The notes: generated by a model from the letters alone, not told the origin. A stretch of DNA of 64,000 bases from Candidatus Thiodiazotropha sp. CDECU1 (GCF_963455295.1 NZ_OY734020.1:1488001-1552000); one strand, 5' to 3'. Shown: positions 8,788-18,064, numbered from the stretch's first letter. Program-made: numbers and translations.

Positions 8788-9033
8788 CTATTGCTTTTTT
8801 CTTCCAATAAAAGAGACAATGTTGTTAACGGAATCGAGGTTTTCGGGCACCATTTCGGTGTCTTCAACCTTAATACCGAATTCATCTTCCAGAAAATAGA
8901 TGACCTCCAGGATACCGGTTGAATCCAATATGCCCTTGTCCAGGAAGGAGTCTGCGCTGTCCAGTGCGGATTGATCCTCCGTGAACAGATAATTCTCTAG
9001 GATGTAGTTTCTGATTGTTGCTTCTGTTGACAT
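8788..9033 (-). CDS. Acyl carrier protein
   Basis: 81-residue phosphopantetheine-attachment protein. The carrier serine is in DSFLDKGILDSTGILEVI, where DST replaces the DSL of fatty-acid ACPs, as is common in ACPs of polysaccharide and amidotransferase clusters. The ATG at 9033 (MSTEATIRNYILENY) is chosen over an upstream start at 9084, because it begins at the first helix of the fold. It stops one base before the ligase start, so translation is probably coupled. A 214-bp gap separates it from asnB upstream; a promoter could lie there. Confidence 0.85.
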   Translation of the reverse strand: MSTEATIRNYILENYLFTEDQSALDSADSFLDKGILDSTGILEVIYFLEDEFGIKVEDTEMVPENLDSVNNIVSFIGRKKQ

Positions 9034-9247
9034 GAAATTTTCCAAAGGTTCTGACAGTTTGATACTGAGATTAATGCTCGCCATTCAGTATGTCGACTGA
9101 TCGATGGACATGTTTAGTCCAATGAGCACTATTCTAAAGTGGCAAGTTTAAATGAAATAGGTAATTTTTCACTCATATTTCTGATCGGAATCGGCCAAGT
9201 TGCTCCGGTGGTGAATAATAGATGCCGATACAAACAGTCTATTGTGC

Positions 9248-11179
9248 TTAGATTGCCGCTTGCTCAATGAACAGCTCATCCACCAGCATGCTGGATAAAA
9301 TGCCTACGAAGGCCATATTGTCGGCGAATCCCAGGGCCTTGCCCCGGGCGCATTTTTTCAACAGCAGATTGACGGTTTTCGGGTTGTAGTAACCCGCTTT
9401 GCGAATCCGCTCCTCACTCAACAGATAGGCGACATATTCCAGGGGGGTCTCCCCATTGAAGAAGGATTGGCTGTCCGGTGCGCGATAGGGTTGTTTGCTT
9501 CGCTTTCTGATGCTTTCCGGGATCAGACCCTGCATGGTCTGCTTGAGCATATACTTTTCATTCAATCCCATGATCTTATAGCGGCTGGGCAGGGTTGCCG
9601 CGAACTCTATCACCCGATGATCGAGGAAGGGATAGCGCCCTTCGATGGAGTTGGCCATTGCCACCCGGTCTCCCTGAGAGCTGAGGAGATAACCTGACAA
9701 GAGTGTATTGGCCTCGATGTACTGATCCCGATTGAGGGGCTTCCAGGCATCGATCTCCGCCGGCAGGATGCGGTTTATCGTATCAAATCCTATCGGTTGC
9801 TTGACCGCCGCTCGCGCCTCATCGGAAAAGAACTGCATGATCCGCTGGGTCGTGGCCCAGCGTGGGATATGGGCAAAATAGGGCTTGTCGAGGTGCTCCA
9901 TACCCTGTTGAAAGAAGCGTTTTGAAAAGGCACCGCTGGTTGTGGGTGAATGTTTCAGATAGGGGTAGAGGCGCTGCAGTATCAGTGGTCGCCAGGTGGA
10001 ATCCGGGGCATGGCTCCAGAAGCGTCTCACCTTGGCCTCTTTAAAGATATCGTAGCCGCCAAATACCTCGTCCGCCCCTTCACCAGTCAATACCACCTTA
10101 TAACCCGCCTCTCGAACCGCACCGGATAACAGCATCAGTGGGGTTGGCGCGGTTCTGACGATGGCGGACTCGGTATGGGAGATGACCCGCGGAAACGCAG
10201 CGCCGATGTCGGATCGCTTACACAGCACATGGGTATGGTTGGTGCCCAGGTAGTCGACCAGGTCCTTCTGAAAACCGCTCTCATCGAACTCTTCATCCTC
10301 GAAGCCGATGGAGAAAGTCCTGAGCGGGGTGTCGGTAAAGTTCTTGATCAGAGAGGTCAGTACCGAGGAATCCAGGCCGCCGCTGAGATAGGCACCCACC
10401 GGCACATCGGATCTGAGTTGTAAGCGCACCGAGTCGATCATCAATGTCTTTAGCTCTTCACTCCAGTCCGCCACGGATTTGTCGTGGTCGATATGCTCGT
10501 TGGGATATGACCAATCCCAATATCTGGAGAGGTGTTTACTGCCGTTTTCGATCACCATAAGATGCCCGGGTGGGACCACCTCCACCGACTCGAAAAGTGA
10601 GTGTGGTGGCAGGGTTGTCCAGAAGGTAAAGACCTCCTGCAGGGCGGTCAGATTGATCTGCCGGGAAATGGCTGGGTGGGCGAACAGGGACTTCACTTCT
10701 GAAGCAAAGTAGAGCCTGCCTCCGGTTTCGATGGTGAACAGCGGACGAATACCTGTTCTGTCCCTGGCGAGGATCAGTTTCTGCTTGGTACTGTCCCACA
10801 GGGCGATGGCGAACTGGCCATTCAGATGGTCGACGAATCTCTCGGCATACTCTTCATAGAGGTGGACGATGACTTCGGTATCGGAATGGGTGTAGAAGCG
10901 ATGTCCCTGTTTCTTCAGTTGCTCGGTCAGTTCCACATAGTTGAATATTTCGCCATTGAAGACCACCTGTACAGACTGGTCCTCATTATGGATAGGCTGA
11001 TCACCCCCAGCCAGGTCGATGATGCTCAGCCGGGCGTGGGCCAACCCCACTTTGTCGTGACAGTAATACCCATAGCCGTCGGGGCCGCGGTGATGAACGG
11101 CGTGTATCATACCCTCCAGTTCGCTTCTGGAAGGAGCAACGCCGTCCCTAAGATTTAAGATGCCTGCTATACCGCACAT
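9248..11179 (-). CDS. asnB: Asparagine synthase-like glutamine amidotransferase
   Basis: 643-residue two-domain amidotransferase. The N-terminal Ntn-type glutaminase begins MCGIAGILNLRDG with Cys2 as nucleophile, and has HHRGPDGYGYY and VVFNGEIFNYVEL. The C-terminal synthetase has the PP-loop VGAYLSGGLDSSVLTSL (about 255-271) and LTGEGADEVFGGYDIF. It transfers ammonia from glutamine to an ATP-activated carboxylate. The neighbours (guanine deaminase, ACP, acyl-AMP ligase, NAD synthase, ABC exporter) suggest a specialised amidation rather than asparagine supply, like amidotransferases of surface-polymer or natural-product loci. The symbol is the family name, not proof of asparagine synthesis. 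Confidence 0.88.
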   Translation of the reverse strand: MCGIAGILNLRDGVAPSRSELEGMIHAVHHRGPDGYGYYCHDKVGLAHARLSIIDLAGGDQPIHNEDQSVQVVFNGEIFNYVELTEQLKKQGHRFYTHSDTEVIVHLYEEYAERFVDHLNGQFAIALWDSTKQKLILARDRTGIRPLFTIETGGRLYFASEVKSLFAHPAISRQINLTALQEVFTFWTTLPPHSLFESVEVVPPGHLMVIENGSKHLSRYWDWSYPNEHIDHDKSVADWSEELKTLMIDSVRLQLRSDVPVGAYLSGGLDSSVLTSLIKNFTDTPLRTFSIGFEDEEFDESGFQKDLVDYLGTNHTHVLCKRSDIGAAFPRVISHTESAIVRTAPTPLMLLSGAVREAGYKVVLTGEGADEVFGGYDIFKEAKVRRFWSHAPDSTWRPLILQRLYPYLKHSPTTSGAFSKRFFQQGMEHLDKPYFAHIPRWATTQRIMQFFSDEARAAVKQPIGFDTINRILPAEIDAWKPLNRDQYIEANTLLSGYLLSSQGDRVAMANSIEGRYPFLDHRVIEFAATLPSRYKIMGLNEKYMLKQTMQGLIPESIRKRSKQPYRAPDSQSFFNGETPLEYVAYLLSEERIRKAGYYNPKTVNLLLKKCARGKALGFADNMAFVGILSSMLVDELFIEQAAI

Positions 11180-11221
11180 TGTCTTGTTTGCTTTGTTTGT
11201 GTTGTTTTAAAGCATGATCGT

Positions 11222-11698
11222 TCAATAGTCGACCCGCTTGTCGCTCTCATGCCAAGCTCTGAACAGGGTGAGACTCCGCTCTCTGAAAAGTTGTTGGGTG
11301 ATGATGCCTCTTTCACCCATCGGTTTGTTGAGTTCCTTGTGGATAAAATTGTCGTTAAAGCCGATGGCAGCGGCGTCATCGGCCGTGGCAGCATAGACCA
11401 GACGATCTATGTGAGCCCAATAGGCGGCGCTGAGGCACATCGGGCAGGGTTCGCACGTGGTATAGAGTACACTGCCTGGTAGATGATAGCTTGCTGCATG
11501 GTCGCAGGCATTGCGAATCGCCAATATCTCCGCATGAGCGGTAGGATCGTTGTGCTTTATCACCTGGTTCCAACCGCGACCGATAATCCGTTCCTGCATC
11601 ACAAGCACTGCACCGAATGGACCGCCATCACCCTGTTCTATACCCCGTTGTGCGAGCTGCAGGGCCTCGTTCATGAAGGTCTCATCCTGTTGATCCAT
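11222..11698 (-). CDS. guaD: Guanine deaminase (cytidine-deaminase fold, GuaD type)
   Basis: 158 residues, matching Bacillus subtilis GuaD over its whole length: GGPFGAVLV, NDPTAHAEILAIRNAC (zinc His and catalytic Glu of HAE), YTTCEPCPMCLSAAYWA (zinc Cys of PCxxC), DAAAIGFNDNFIHKELNKP and the C-terminal FRAWHESDKRVDY, which in GuaD closes over the domain-swapped partner's active site. It should convert guanine to xanthine. It follows the ABC permease by 7 bp and precedes asnB by 42 bp. Its place inside a biosynthetic-looking run, rather than with purine salvage genes, is unusual and may point to a purine-derived product. Confidence 0.85.
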   Translation of the reverse strand: MDQQDETFMNEALQLAQRGIEQGDGGPFGAVLVMQERIIGRGWNQVIKHNDPTAHAEILAIRNACDHAASYHLPGSVLYTTCEPCPMCLSAAYWAHIDRLVYAATADDAAAIGFNDNFIHKELNKPMGERGIITQQLFRERSLTLFRAWHESDKRVDY

Positions 11699-11705
11699 GC
11701 TGTGT

Positions 11706-12704
11706 CTACTCCCAGCGAAAGGTTTTCGAACCTATGATGACAAAGCACAGGGTAAACAGGAAGAGTATGAGCAGCTGGGATGCCACGTCCATCAAACCGG
11801 CACCCTCGATCATCACCACCCGGGCGGCGTCGATCATGTGGGTCAAGGGCAGGGCCAGTGACAGATTCTGCACAAAAGGATGTGAACCCTCGAGGGAGAA
11901 CCAGACCCCGGATAGCAGCATCATGGGCCAGCTCATCAGATTCAGCAGACCGTTTGCCGCCTCTTCGCTGGTGATGCGTGCCGCCACCAGCAGACCGACG
12001 CTGATCATACTCAGGGCGCCCATAATGAGGATCAGAAAGAGTAACCAGTAGGAGCCCACCATGCGGAAATCCACCACCAAATCGGTCCCCACATAGACCA
12101 AAACAGTGACTGCCACGATCATTAGCAGACGTGATGCGATCTGCGCCGATATAAACTCGAAAGCGCTGAGCGGGGTTGCCCGTAGCCTTTTCAATACGCC
12201 ATTTTTACGATATCTAACAATGACATAGCCGACTCCAAACAGGGCGCTGAACATGATGTTCATACCCAGGACGCCGGGTATTACCCAATCCACATAGCGT
12301 ATCTCCGATCCACTCAGCGCCTGGCGCTGCAGTTTGTAGGGTAATAACAACTGTTCAAGCAGGTACCCTTTGGGTGAGGTACTGTTGACCCAATAGCGGT
12401 TGTTCTGCACGTCCAGCAATAGATCGATCTGGTGTCTGTCCACCTTGTCGATCATCTTGTTCAGCTCCACCACCGGAATGAAGTCCACATATCGGATTGT
12501 CAGGAAATCCTCCAGGGCGCGATTCTCTTCAGCTTCCCCATAAATACCAACCTTGTAGAGCTCCTCCTGTCCGGTGGTGAATGCAAAGGCGAAACCCATC
12601 ACGATCAATACCGGCATGATGAGATTCCAGCCGAGTGCGGTACGGTCACGCAGAAACTCCAGGTTGCGTGCTTGCAGGGCGGCTAAGAAACGACGTAAAG
12701 ACAT
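11706..12704 (-). CDS. ABC-2 type transporter permease
   Basis: 332-residue membrane subunit. Residues ~25-45 form the first transmembrane helix (IMPVLIVMGFAFAF). A large extracytoplasmic segment (about 46-135) follows, then five hydrophobic helices from VIPGVLGMNIMFSALFGVGYVIV to LLILFLFTLCFVIIGS, the ABC2_membrane_3 layout of DrrB/YhhJ-like exporters. It starts 13 bp after the ATPase gene. Such pairs export drugs, lipids, polysaccharides or self-made natural products. Given the downstream genes, export of the cluster's own product is the simplest guess. Confidence 0.88.
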   Translation of the reverse strand: MSLRRFLAALQARNLEFLRDRTALGWNLIMPVLIVMGFAFAFTTGQEELYKVGIYGEAEENRALEDFLTIRYVDFIPVVELNKMIDKVDRHQIDLLLDVQNNRYWVNSTSPKGYLLEQLLLPYKLQRQALSGSEIRYVDWVIPGVLGMNIMFSALFGVGYVIVRYRKNGVLKRLRATPLSAFEFISAQIASRLLMIVAVTVLVYVGTDLVVDFRMVGSYWLLFLILIMGALSMISVGLLVAARITSEEAANGLLNLMSWPMMLLSGVWFSLEGSHPFVQNLSLALPLTHMIDAARVVMIEGAGLMDVASQLLILFLFTLCFVIIGSKTFRWE

Positions 12705-12717
12705 AGTCAGAGTGGCC

Positions 12718-13596
12718 CTAAGTGCGCAGGTGATGCCCGGTCAGTTCCAGGAACAGGTCTTCCAGGGTTGGGGATCGTACCTGCAGCTCGTGTAAAGAGA
12801 CCTGCTGGGCTGTCAGATGGCGCATGGTGCTATCCACATCCTTGGACAGGATCTCCATGTGGCCCTCCTGGGGGTGCAGCGTAGAGGCCTCGTCGGCTTG
12901 AAAATCCCTGGGCAGGGCAGAGAGGGGCAGGGTGATCACGGATTTATCGAAATGGTTGGCCAGCAGTGTTTTAGGATTGCCTTGGGCGATGATTACACCA
13001 TGATCCATGATGATGATCTCGTCACACAGCTCAAATGCCTCTTCCATATAGTGGGTAGTCAGCACCAGGGTTTTGTTTTCGGCCTTGATACGGCGTACCT
13101 GATGCCAGAGGTTGCGTCGTGACTGAGGATCGAGACCGGTGGTGGGTTCGTCGAGAAACACTATCTCCGGGTCGTTGATCAGCGCGATGGCCAACAGCAG
13201 ACGCTGTTTCTGACCGCCGGAGAGTTTGCGTGTATCCCGCGTCAGGAACTCCTCCAGGGCGCAGATCTCCACCAACTCTTCAATCGGCCGGATGTTGGTG
13301 TAGAACTGCTGAAACATCTTCAGCACCTCGTCCACACGGATATACTCCTGCAGCGCGGTGTGCTGAAACATGATTCCCGCTTCGTCGCGAAAGCGTTTCC
13401 CCAGTGGTTCACCCTTATAGCGTATCTGGCCCGACGAGGGTGTCTTGATACCCTCCAGCATCTCCACGGTGGTGGTCTTGCCCGCACCGTTTGGGCCCAG
13501 CAGACCGAAGCAGACGCCACGCGGGATGGAAAAGCTGACCCCGTCCACCGCTTTGATACCCGCGTAGTGCTTGCTGAGGTTATCCGCCTCAATCAT
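12718..13596 (-). CDS. ABC transporter ATP-binding protein
   Basis: 292-residue nucleotide-binding subunit of the adjacent ABC-2 permease. Walker A is GPNGAGKTTTVEML (about 34-47), the Q-loop is MFQHTALQEYIRV, the signature is KLSGGQKQRLLLAIAL, and Walker B is EIVFLDEPTTGLDPQSRRN, followed by the H-loop TTHYMEEAFELCD. The C-terminal ~80 residues are the small accessory domain of DrrA/CcmA-like ATPases. It lies 24 bp after the HDOD gene and 13 bp before the permease. Confidence 0.92.
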   Translation of the reverse strand: MIEADNLSKHYAGIKAVDGVSFSIPRGVCFGLLGPNGAGKTTTVEMLEGIKTPSSGQIRYKGEPLGKRFRDEAGIMFQHTALQEYIRVDEVLKMFQQFYTNIRPIEELVEICALEEFLTRDTRKLSGGQKQRLLLAIALINDPEIVFLDEPTTGLDPQSRRNLWHQVRRIKAENKTLVLTTHYMEEAFELCDEIIIMDHGVIIAQGNPKTLLANHFDKSVITLPLSALPRDFQADEASTLHPQEGHMEILSKDVDSTMRHLTAQQVSLHELQVRSPTLEDLFLELTGHHLRT

Positions 13597-13620
13597 GATT
13601 GGATCGCCCTGGGTGGGAGG

Positions 13621-14493
13621 TCACGATATGAACATGACCTCGATATTCTGAATATCGTCAGCGACACCTTCGATTTCGATGATATTGACCTCGGGTTCCA
13701 ATCCAACTTTTATGAAGGCCGGGATCTGCGCCAGGGTCGATGGGTCGATGGAGTCGCCCCCATTCATCTGCGACTCGAGTCGTGCCACCAGCACGATATC
13801 CACATAATCGATATCCCCCTCGCTGGTATAGTCAAGGTTACGAAAGTTTGCCGGTACCCGGATCAGGGATTCGGAGAAGCCCCAGATCTCGAGTATGCGT
13901 TGACCGATCTGGGGGCTCAGGGCATCGATCACCCTATCCAGTTCCTGGGCATCCTCAAGCAGTTCGTCATGACTCTCCGCAAGGGTGAGAATCGGCAGGG
14001 CGCCGATATTGTGGATCAGGCCTGCCAGCATCGCCTGCTCCTTATCCAGATGGTCAGTATTGGCGGCAAGCACACGGCTGAGCGCAGCGATCTGTACACT
14101 CTCTTCCCACACCTGTCTGAATTTGGCATCCAGCAGGTCGCTGGTTGCCTGGAAGATCTGCTGCATGATCAGACTGACGACCAGGCTGCGCACCAGACGC
14201 ACCCCCAGTCTGGCCACCGCCATCTGCAGATTGTCGATGGTCACCCGGCCCCGATAGAGGGGACTATTGGCGACCTGCAGAAGCCGTGCCGACAAGGCGG
14301 CATCCGAGGCGATGATATCGGCAATCTGGTTGGCCGAACTCTGCTCTCTCTCCACCGCATCCCTGACCTTCAGCGCCACTTCCGGGAGTGTGGGGAGGGT
14401 GATGCGGTTGTGGTCGATGGCGTCGTTTAGCTTTTCAAGAAATTCGTTTTCGTCGATCATTTTTTGCTTGGGTTTCCACTTTATCGTTGTCAT
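13621..14493 (-). CDS. HDOD domain signalling protein
   Basis: 290-residue HDOD protein, a catalytically inactive relative of HD phosphohydrolases used in signalling. LPTLPEVALKVRDAV and ANSPLYRGRVTIDNLQMAVARLGVRLVRSLVVSLIMQQIF are typical. A second helical half carries AGLIHNIGALPIL, an HN instead of the HD pair, which supports lack of hydrolase activity. Start choice is uncertain: ATG 14493, or ATG 14460 (MIDENEF), where the similarity begins. It stands between ygfZ and the ABC ATPase in the same direction and could regulate that operon, but nothing in the sequence proves it. Confidence 0.85.
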   Translation of the reverse strand: MTTIKWKPKQKMIDENEFLEKLNDAIDHNRITLPTLPEVALKVRDAVEREQSSANQIADIIASDAALSARLLQVANSPLYRGRVTIDNLQMAVARLGVRLVRSLVVSLIMQQIFQATSDLLDAKFRQVWEESVQIAALSRVLAANTDHLDKEQAMLAGLIHNIGALPILTLAESHDELLEDAQELDRVIDALSPQIGQRILEIWGFSESLIRVPANFRNLDYTSEGDIDYVDIVLVARLESQMNGGDSIDPSTLAQIPAFIKVGLEPEVNIIEIEGVADDIQNIEVMFIS

Positions 14494-14544
14494 CCTTGTT
14501 AACGGTCAATCCCGATCATTCTGAATGGCTGGGAACAGTCGTCC

Positions 14545-15543
14545 TTACTCTTCAGAATAGCTGTAGGGGAGGTTGAGTATCTCCAGCCTGGGGCCGCTCT
14601 CACCCAACTTGACCTGGTTCTCCTCGGCACTGGCGATTTCGATAATGGCGAGCAGTTCGTAACCATCGCCACTTGATTGTGCATCCACGATTTTACCCGC
14701 ACCCTGTCCCGATGTGCTTCCCTCCGCAAACAGGTCATCACCCGGTTGTGGCGCTGTATCGCTATCCACATGGGCCAGATACATACGCCGCTTCAGCTTG
14801 CCCAGGTATTGCATGCGTGCCACCACCTCCTGGCCGGTGTAGCATCCCTTGGTGAAACTGACCCCGTCGATAAGCTGCATATTTGCCATCTGCGGTACGA
14901 AAGACTCGCGGGTTTGAGGATAGAGGGTCGGGATACCCGCGCGAATCTCATACAGTGACCAGAGCTCACTACTTGCCGGTTGGGCCTGTCCTTCAGCGGT
15001 CTGCCAGATCTCCTTCAACTGTGGAACCGGCCCTATGACTTCGAAGCGGGGCATGCTGCCAGGCAGACGTATCAGGATCAGCCCGTCCTGCTGTTGCACG
15101 CTATTGGCTTGCTCGGGCAGCTCTTCGAAAAAGGGCTGCAGCAGGGCTTCGGCGCAATTCCCGGTCAGGCCGATCCTGACCCAATCATCGCTGGCATTGC
15201 TGACAACCACCTTGGAACGCAGTACATACATGGATAGCCGGGGCAGAATCGCGGGGATGGCCTCGGCCGGAGTCTGCAGGTAGTAGCTTTCGCCTTGGCG
15301 AAAGCAGCGAAAGCTGGCTATCATGCGGCCCTTGGCGTTACACCAGCCCGCCAGGTTGCTGTGATCCTCGGTGACCTGACGCATGTCGTTGGTCATCTGG
15401 CCTTGTAAAAACTGCTCTGCGTCTTCCCCCTCGACCCGGATCAGGCCATAGTGGGAGAGATCATTCAGGGCGCAGTTGATGTCGGCACCGTCAGTGACCG
15501 GCTTGCTGCGGGAGGCGAGGAATTCAGACCATTCTCTATTCAT
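14545..15543 (-). CDS. ygfZ: Folate-binding iron-sulfur cluster assembly protein YgfZ
   Basis: Tetrahydrofolate-dependent protein that helps build or repair iron-sulfur clusters in some enzymes. The signature KGCYTGQEVVARMQYLGKLKRR (near residues 232-253) is the YgfZ/GcvT-like hallmark containing the essential Cys. LSHYGLIRVEGEDAEQFLQGQMTND is the N-terminal folate-fold start. The frame is open up to 15663, but ATG 15543 (MNREWSEFL) fits the family length (332 residues) and has AGGAG upstream. It is divergent from the RNase II-like gene with about 110 bp between starts. Confidence 0.9.
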   Translation of the reverse strand: MNREWSEFLASRSKPVTDGADINCALNDLSHYGLIRVEGEDAEQFLQGQMTNDMRQVTEDHSNLAGWCNAKGRMIASFRCFRQGESYYLQTPAEAIPAILPRLSMYVLRSKVVVSNASDDWVRIGLTGNCAEALLQPFFEELPEQANSVQQQDGLILIRLPGSMPRFEVIGPVPQLKEIWQTAEGQAQPASSELWSLYEIRAGIPTLYPQTRESFVPQMANMQLIDGVSFTKGCYTGQEVVARMQYLGKLKRRMYLAHVDSDTAPQPGDDLFAEGSTSGQGAGKIVDAQSSGDGYELLAIIEIASAEENQVKLGESGPRLEILNLPYSYSEE

Positions 15544-15653
15544 GTCAGGGACTGGCTCCTGGGTTTGACATTCAACAGTGCGTATCATACCCGATCCCGC
15601 AGGTGACGAAACTCCCTGTGTAATTCCGGAAATGAGCTTTTTTGGTAGGTTAC

Positions 15654-17465
15654 ATGAGTACATTCACGACAGGCGCCCTGGTTCTCTACAAGATTCGACC
15701 GGCTCGGATCATCGAGGTGACGGACAAGATCACCATCGAACTGGAAACAGGCAAGAACAAACGGGTCAGGGACAAGGATGTGGTCCTGTTGCATCCCGGG
15801 CCCCTGAGCGATCTCAAGGAACTGACCCCGCAAAGCGGTGAGATCGAGGAGAACTGGGAGTTACTGGAAGGCGCCGAGACCGATATCAAGGAGTTGAGCG
15901 AACTGGTGTTCGGTGACTATACCCCCGCCATGGCCTGGGCTGCCTGGGAGTTGGTGTCGGAGGGTATCTATTTCGAGGGCGAACCCTCATCGATCCGCCC
16001 GCGTTCCGCGGACCAGGTGGCGTCAGAGATTGCCGAGCGGGCAAAAAAGGCTGCCGAGGCAGAGGCCTGGGATGGCTTTATACAGCGTTTACAATCGGGT
16101 TCGATTATCGAGGAGGATCGCAAGACCCTGGGCGAGGTCGAGGCGCTGGCCCTGGAGAAGCGGGAGAACAGCCGTATCCTGCAGGCCCTGGAGATCCAGG
16201 AGACCCCGGTCAATGCCCACCGTCTGTTGCTCAAGACCGGTTACTGGCCAGCCAACGAAAATCCCTATCCGCGCCGCATGGGTATAGACGAGTCCATACC
16301 GGGATGTGCGGTACCAGCATTGGTGGAGGAGGAGCGTCTTGATCTGACTCATCTTCCAGCCTACGCCATCGATGATGAAGACAACCAGGATCCGGATGAC
16401 GCGGTGAGTCTGGATGGGGAGCGTATCTGGGTCCACGTGGCGGATGTGGCCGCCCTGGTTGCCCCGGACAGCGAGATGGATCTGGATGCCCGCGCCCGCG
16501 GTGCCAACCTCTATCTGCCGGACCGGGTGATCCCGATGCTGCCGCCCCAGGTGACAGACCAGCTCGGCCTCGGCCTGCAGCAGAAGTCGCCGGCATTGTC
16601 GATCGGTTTCAATCTCTCTGCTGCGGGGGATGTGGAAAATGTGGCGATCCACCCGAGTTGGGTCAAGGTCGAGCGCATCAGTTACGCTGCTGCGGATCTG
16701 CGTCTGCAGGAGGACCCTCTCTCTTCCCTGTTGGGGAAGAGCCAGTGTTACCGGCAACGGCGCATGCAGGCTGGCGCGGCATCGATACAGCTGCCGGAAG
16801 TGAAGTTAAAGGTCAGCGAAGGCCGGGTGGAGATCGAGCCGCTGCCCAGGCTACAGAGCCGGGAGATGATCACCGATCTGATGCTGATGGCCGGGGAGGG
16901 CATAGCCATCTACTGCCAGAACCAGGATATACCCATTCCCTTTGCAACCCAGGCACCACCGGATCAACTTGAGCAGCCGCAAGACCTGGCAGGCATGTAT
17001 GCCTATCGCCGTTTCTTCAAGCCGACCAAGATAAAGACCCAGCCGGAACCCCATGCGGGATTGGGTCTGAGCGTCTATACCCGTTCCACCAGCCCCTTGC
17101 GGCGCTACTCCGATCTGCTGGTCCATCAACAATTACGCGCCCATCTCAAGGGTGACGAGGTGCTCGATATCCATCTGATCTCCGAACGTATCGCCCAGTC
17201 CGAGATGGGCAGTATGGCGAACCGCAAGACCGAACGGGTGTCAAATGACCACTGGCGTCTGATCTACCTGCGCGACAATCCCGATTGGCAGGGCGAAGCG
17301 GTAATCGTTGCCAAGGAGGGAGAACGGGCAACGGTGCTGCTGCCGTCGATTGCCATGGAAGCCAAGTTGCGCATCCGTGGCGATGCAGGGTTGAACGACA
17401 GTATCAGACTCAAACCCCGGGAGATCGACATCCCCGATCTGAGTTGCTATTTCCGGGTCATCTGA
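15654..17465 (+). CDS. RNB domain exoribonuclease (RNase II/R family)
   Basis: 603-residue 3'-5' exoribonuclease. The RNB catalytic domain holds the metal-binding aspartates in YAIDDEDNQDPDDAVSLDG (around residue 240), followed by IWVHVADVAALV, ANLYLPDRVIPMLP and, near the C-end, YTRSTSPLRRYSDLLVHQQL. The N-terminal ~60 residues look like a small beta-barrel (TTGALVLYKIRPARIIEVTDKITIEL), as in RNB proteins of cyanobacterial/chloroplast type rather than enteric RNase II. The ATG at 15654 starts this domain directly. A short C-terminal S1-like segment follows. The precise RNA targets are unknown. Confidence 0.85.
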   Translation: MSTFTTGALVLYKIRPARIIEVTDKITIELETGKNKRVRDKDVVLLHPGPLSDLKELTPQSGEIEENWELLEGAETDIKELSELVFGDYTPAMAWAAWELVSEGIYFEGEPSSIRPRSADQVASEIAERAKKAAEAEAWDGFIQRLQSGSIIEEDRKTLGEVEALALEKRENSRILQALEIQETPVNAHRLLLKTGYWPANENPYPRRMGIDESIPGCAVPALVEEERLDLTHLPAYAIDDEDNQDPDDAVSLDGERIWVHVADVAALVAPDSEMDLDARARGANLYLPDRVIPMLPPQVTDQLGLGLQQKSPALSIGFNLSAAGDVENVAIHPSWVKVERISYAAADLRLQEDPLSSLLGKSQCYRQRRMQAGAASIQLPEVKLKVSEGRVEIEPLPRLQSREMITDLMLMAGEGIAIYCQNQDIPIPFATQAPPDQLEQPQDLAGMYAYRRFFKPTKIKTQPEPHAGLGLSVYTRSTSPLRRYSDLLVHQQLRAHLKGDEVLDIHLISERIAQSEMGSMANRKTERVSNDHWRLIYLRDNPDWQGEAVIVAKEGERATVLLPSIAMEAKLRIRGDAGLNDSIRLKPREIDIPDLSCYFRVI

Positions 17466-17530
17466 CACTACGCCAGCCTTTTTCAATGGATAGCTATAAA
17501 CGCTGTTTTTTAGAAATGAGGTGGATAACG

Positions 17531-18064
17531 ATGCGATGGATAATGATTCTGCTGCTGCTCTCGGCATGCACTCAATCCTACATGGTCAGCGACAATCTTG
17601 CTTACCCCTATAATCTGCCACCGATCGGCAGTAAGGTTGTGTTACTAAAACGGGTGGCGATCGAGCCTGGCACCACGCGCACCTTCCTGCAGCGGGGCAG
17701 GTCGACCTCCCTTGGCGACTTCGACCGCTATCGCGCCAATTGCAATTTCGAAGTGGATAAATTGAGCGATAGGGTGCAACAGATCGAACCCGATACCTTC
17801 GTGGTGAAAAGGGTTCAGCGATTGACCACCGAGGTGGTGCGTAATCATGCTGATAAGCCAAGATTCTTCGCTGTAGAACTCGATCGTGGCTCACCCATCG
17901 TCACCCATGGCTACCATCTCTGGTTAAGCTCGGAGCAGCAGCCGGATGTCATGCGCATCACCTGTCGAGGCGCCTTCGACGACCTATCGCGGGCGGAACC
18001 GCCATCCATTGATGAGATCAGGGAGGCGTTGGGGGAGATTGCCGAGTTGGTGTTGGCGACATAG
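17531..18064 (+). CDS. Putative lipoprotein of unknown function
   Basis: 177 residues beginning MRWIMILLLLSACTQSYM, a compact lipoprotein signal with lipobox LSAC, so Cys13 would be lipidated. The start at ATG 17531 is preferred: GAGG lies upstream, and earlier in-frame starts (17486, 17516) would bury the signal. The rest is a mixed alpha/beta soluble domain (VVLLKRVAIEPGTTRTFLQRGR, HGYHLWLSSEQQPDVMRITCRGAFDD) with one Cys pair candidate (NCNFEV and ITCRG). I do not recognise the family. It lies 65 bp after the exonuclease gene. Confidence 0.75.
   Translation: MRWIMILLLLSACTQSYMVSDNLAYPYNLPPIGSKVVLLKRVAIEPGTTRTFLQRGRSTSLGDFDRYRANCNFEVDKLSDRVQQIEPDTFVVKRVQRLTTEVVRNHADKPRFFAVELDRGSPIVTHGYHLWLSSEQQPDVMRITCRGAFDDLSRAEPPSIDEIREALGEIAELVLAT

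Noticed and set aside
8787-8885. N-terminal extension of the acyl-AMP ligase over the ACP gene
   Set aside because: Overlaps the ACP coding end in another frame and lacks similarity to ligases.
6181-11179. Exosortase/PEP-CTERM locus
   Set aside because: AsnB, ACP and acyl-AMP ligase resemble components of such loci, but no exosortase, PEP-CTERM protein or polysaccharide genes are present here.
17285-17530. N-terminal extension of the lipoprotein frame into the exonuclease gene
   Set aside because: Would hide the lipoprotein signal; the extension is an out-of-frame read of the RNB gene.
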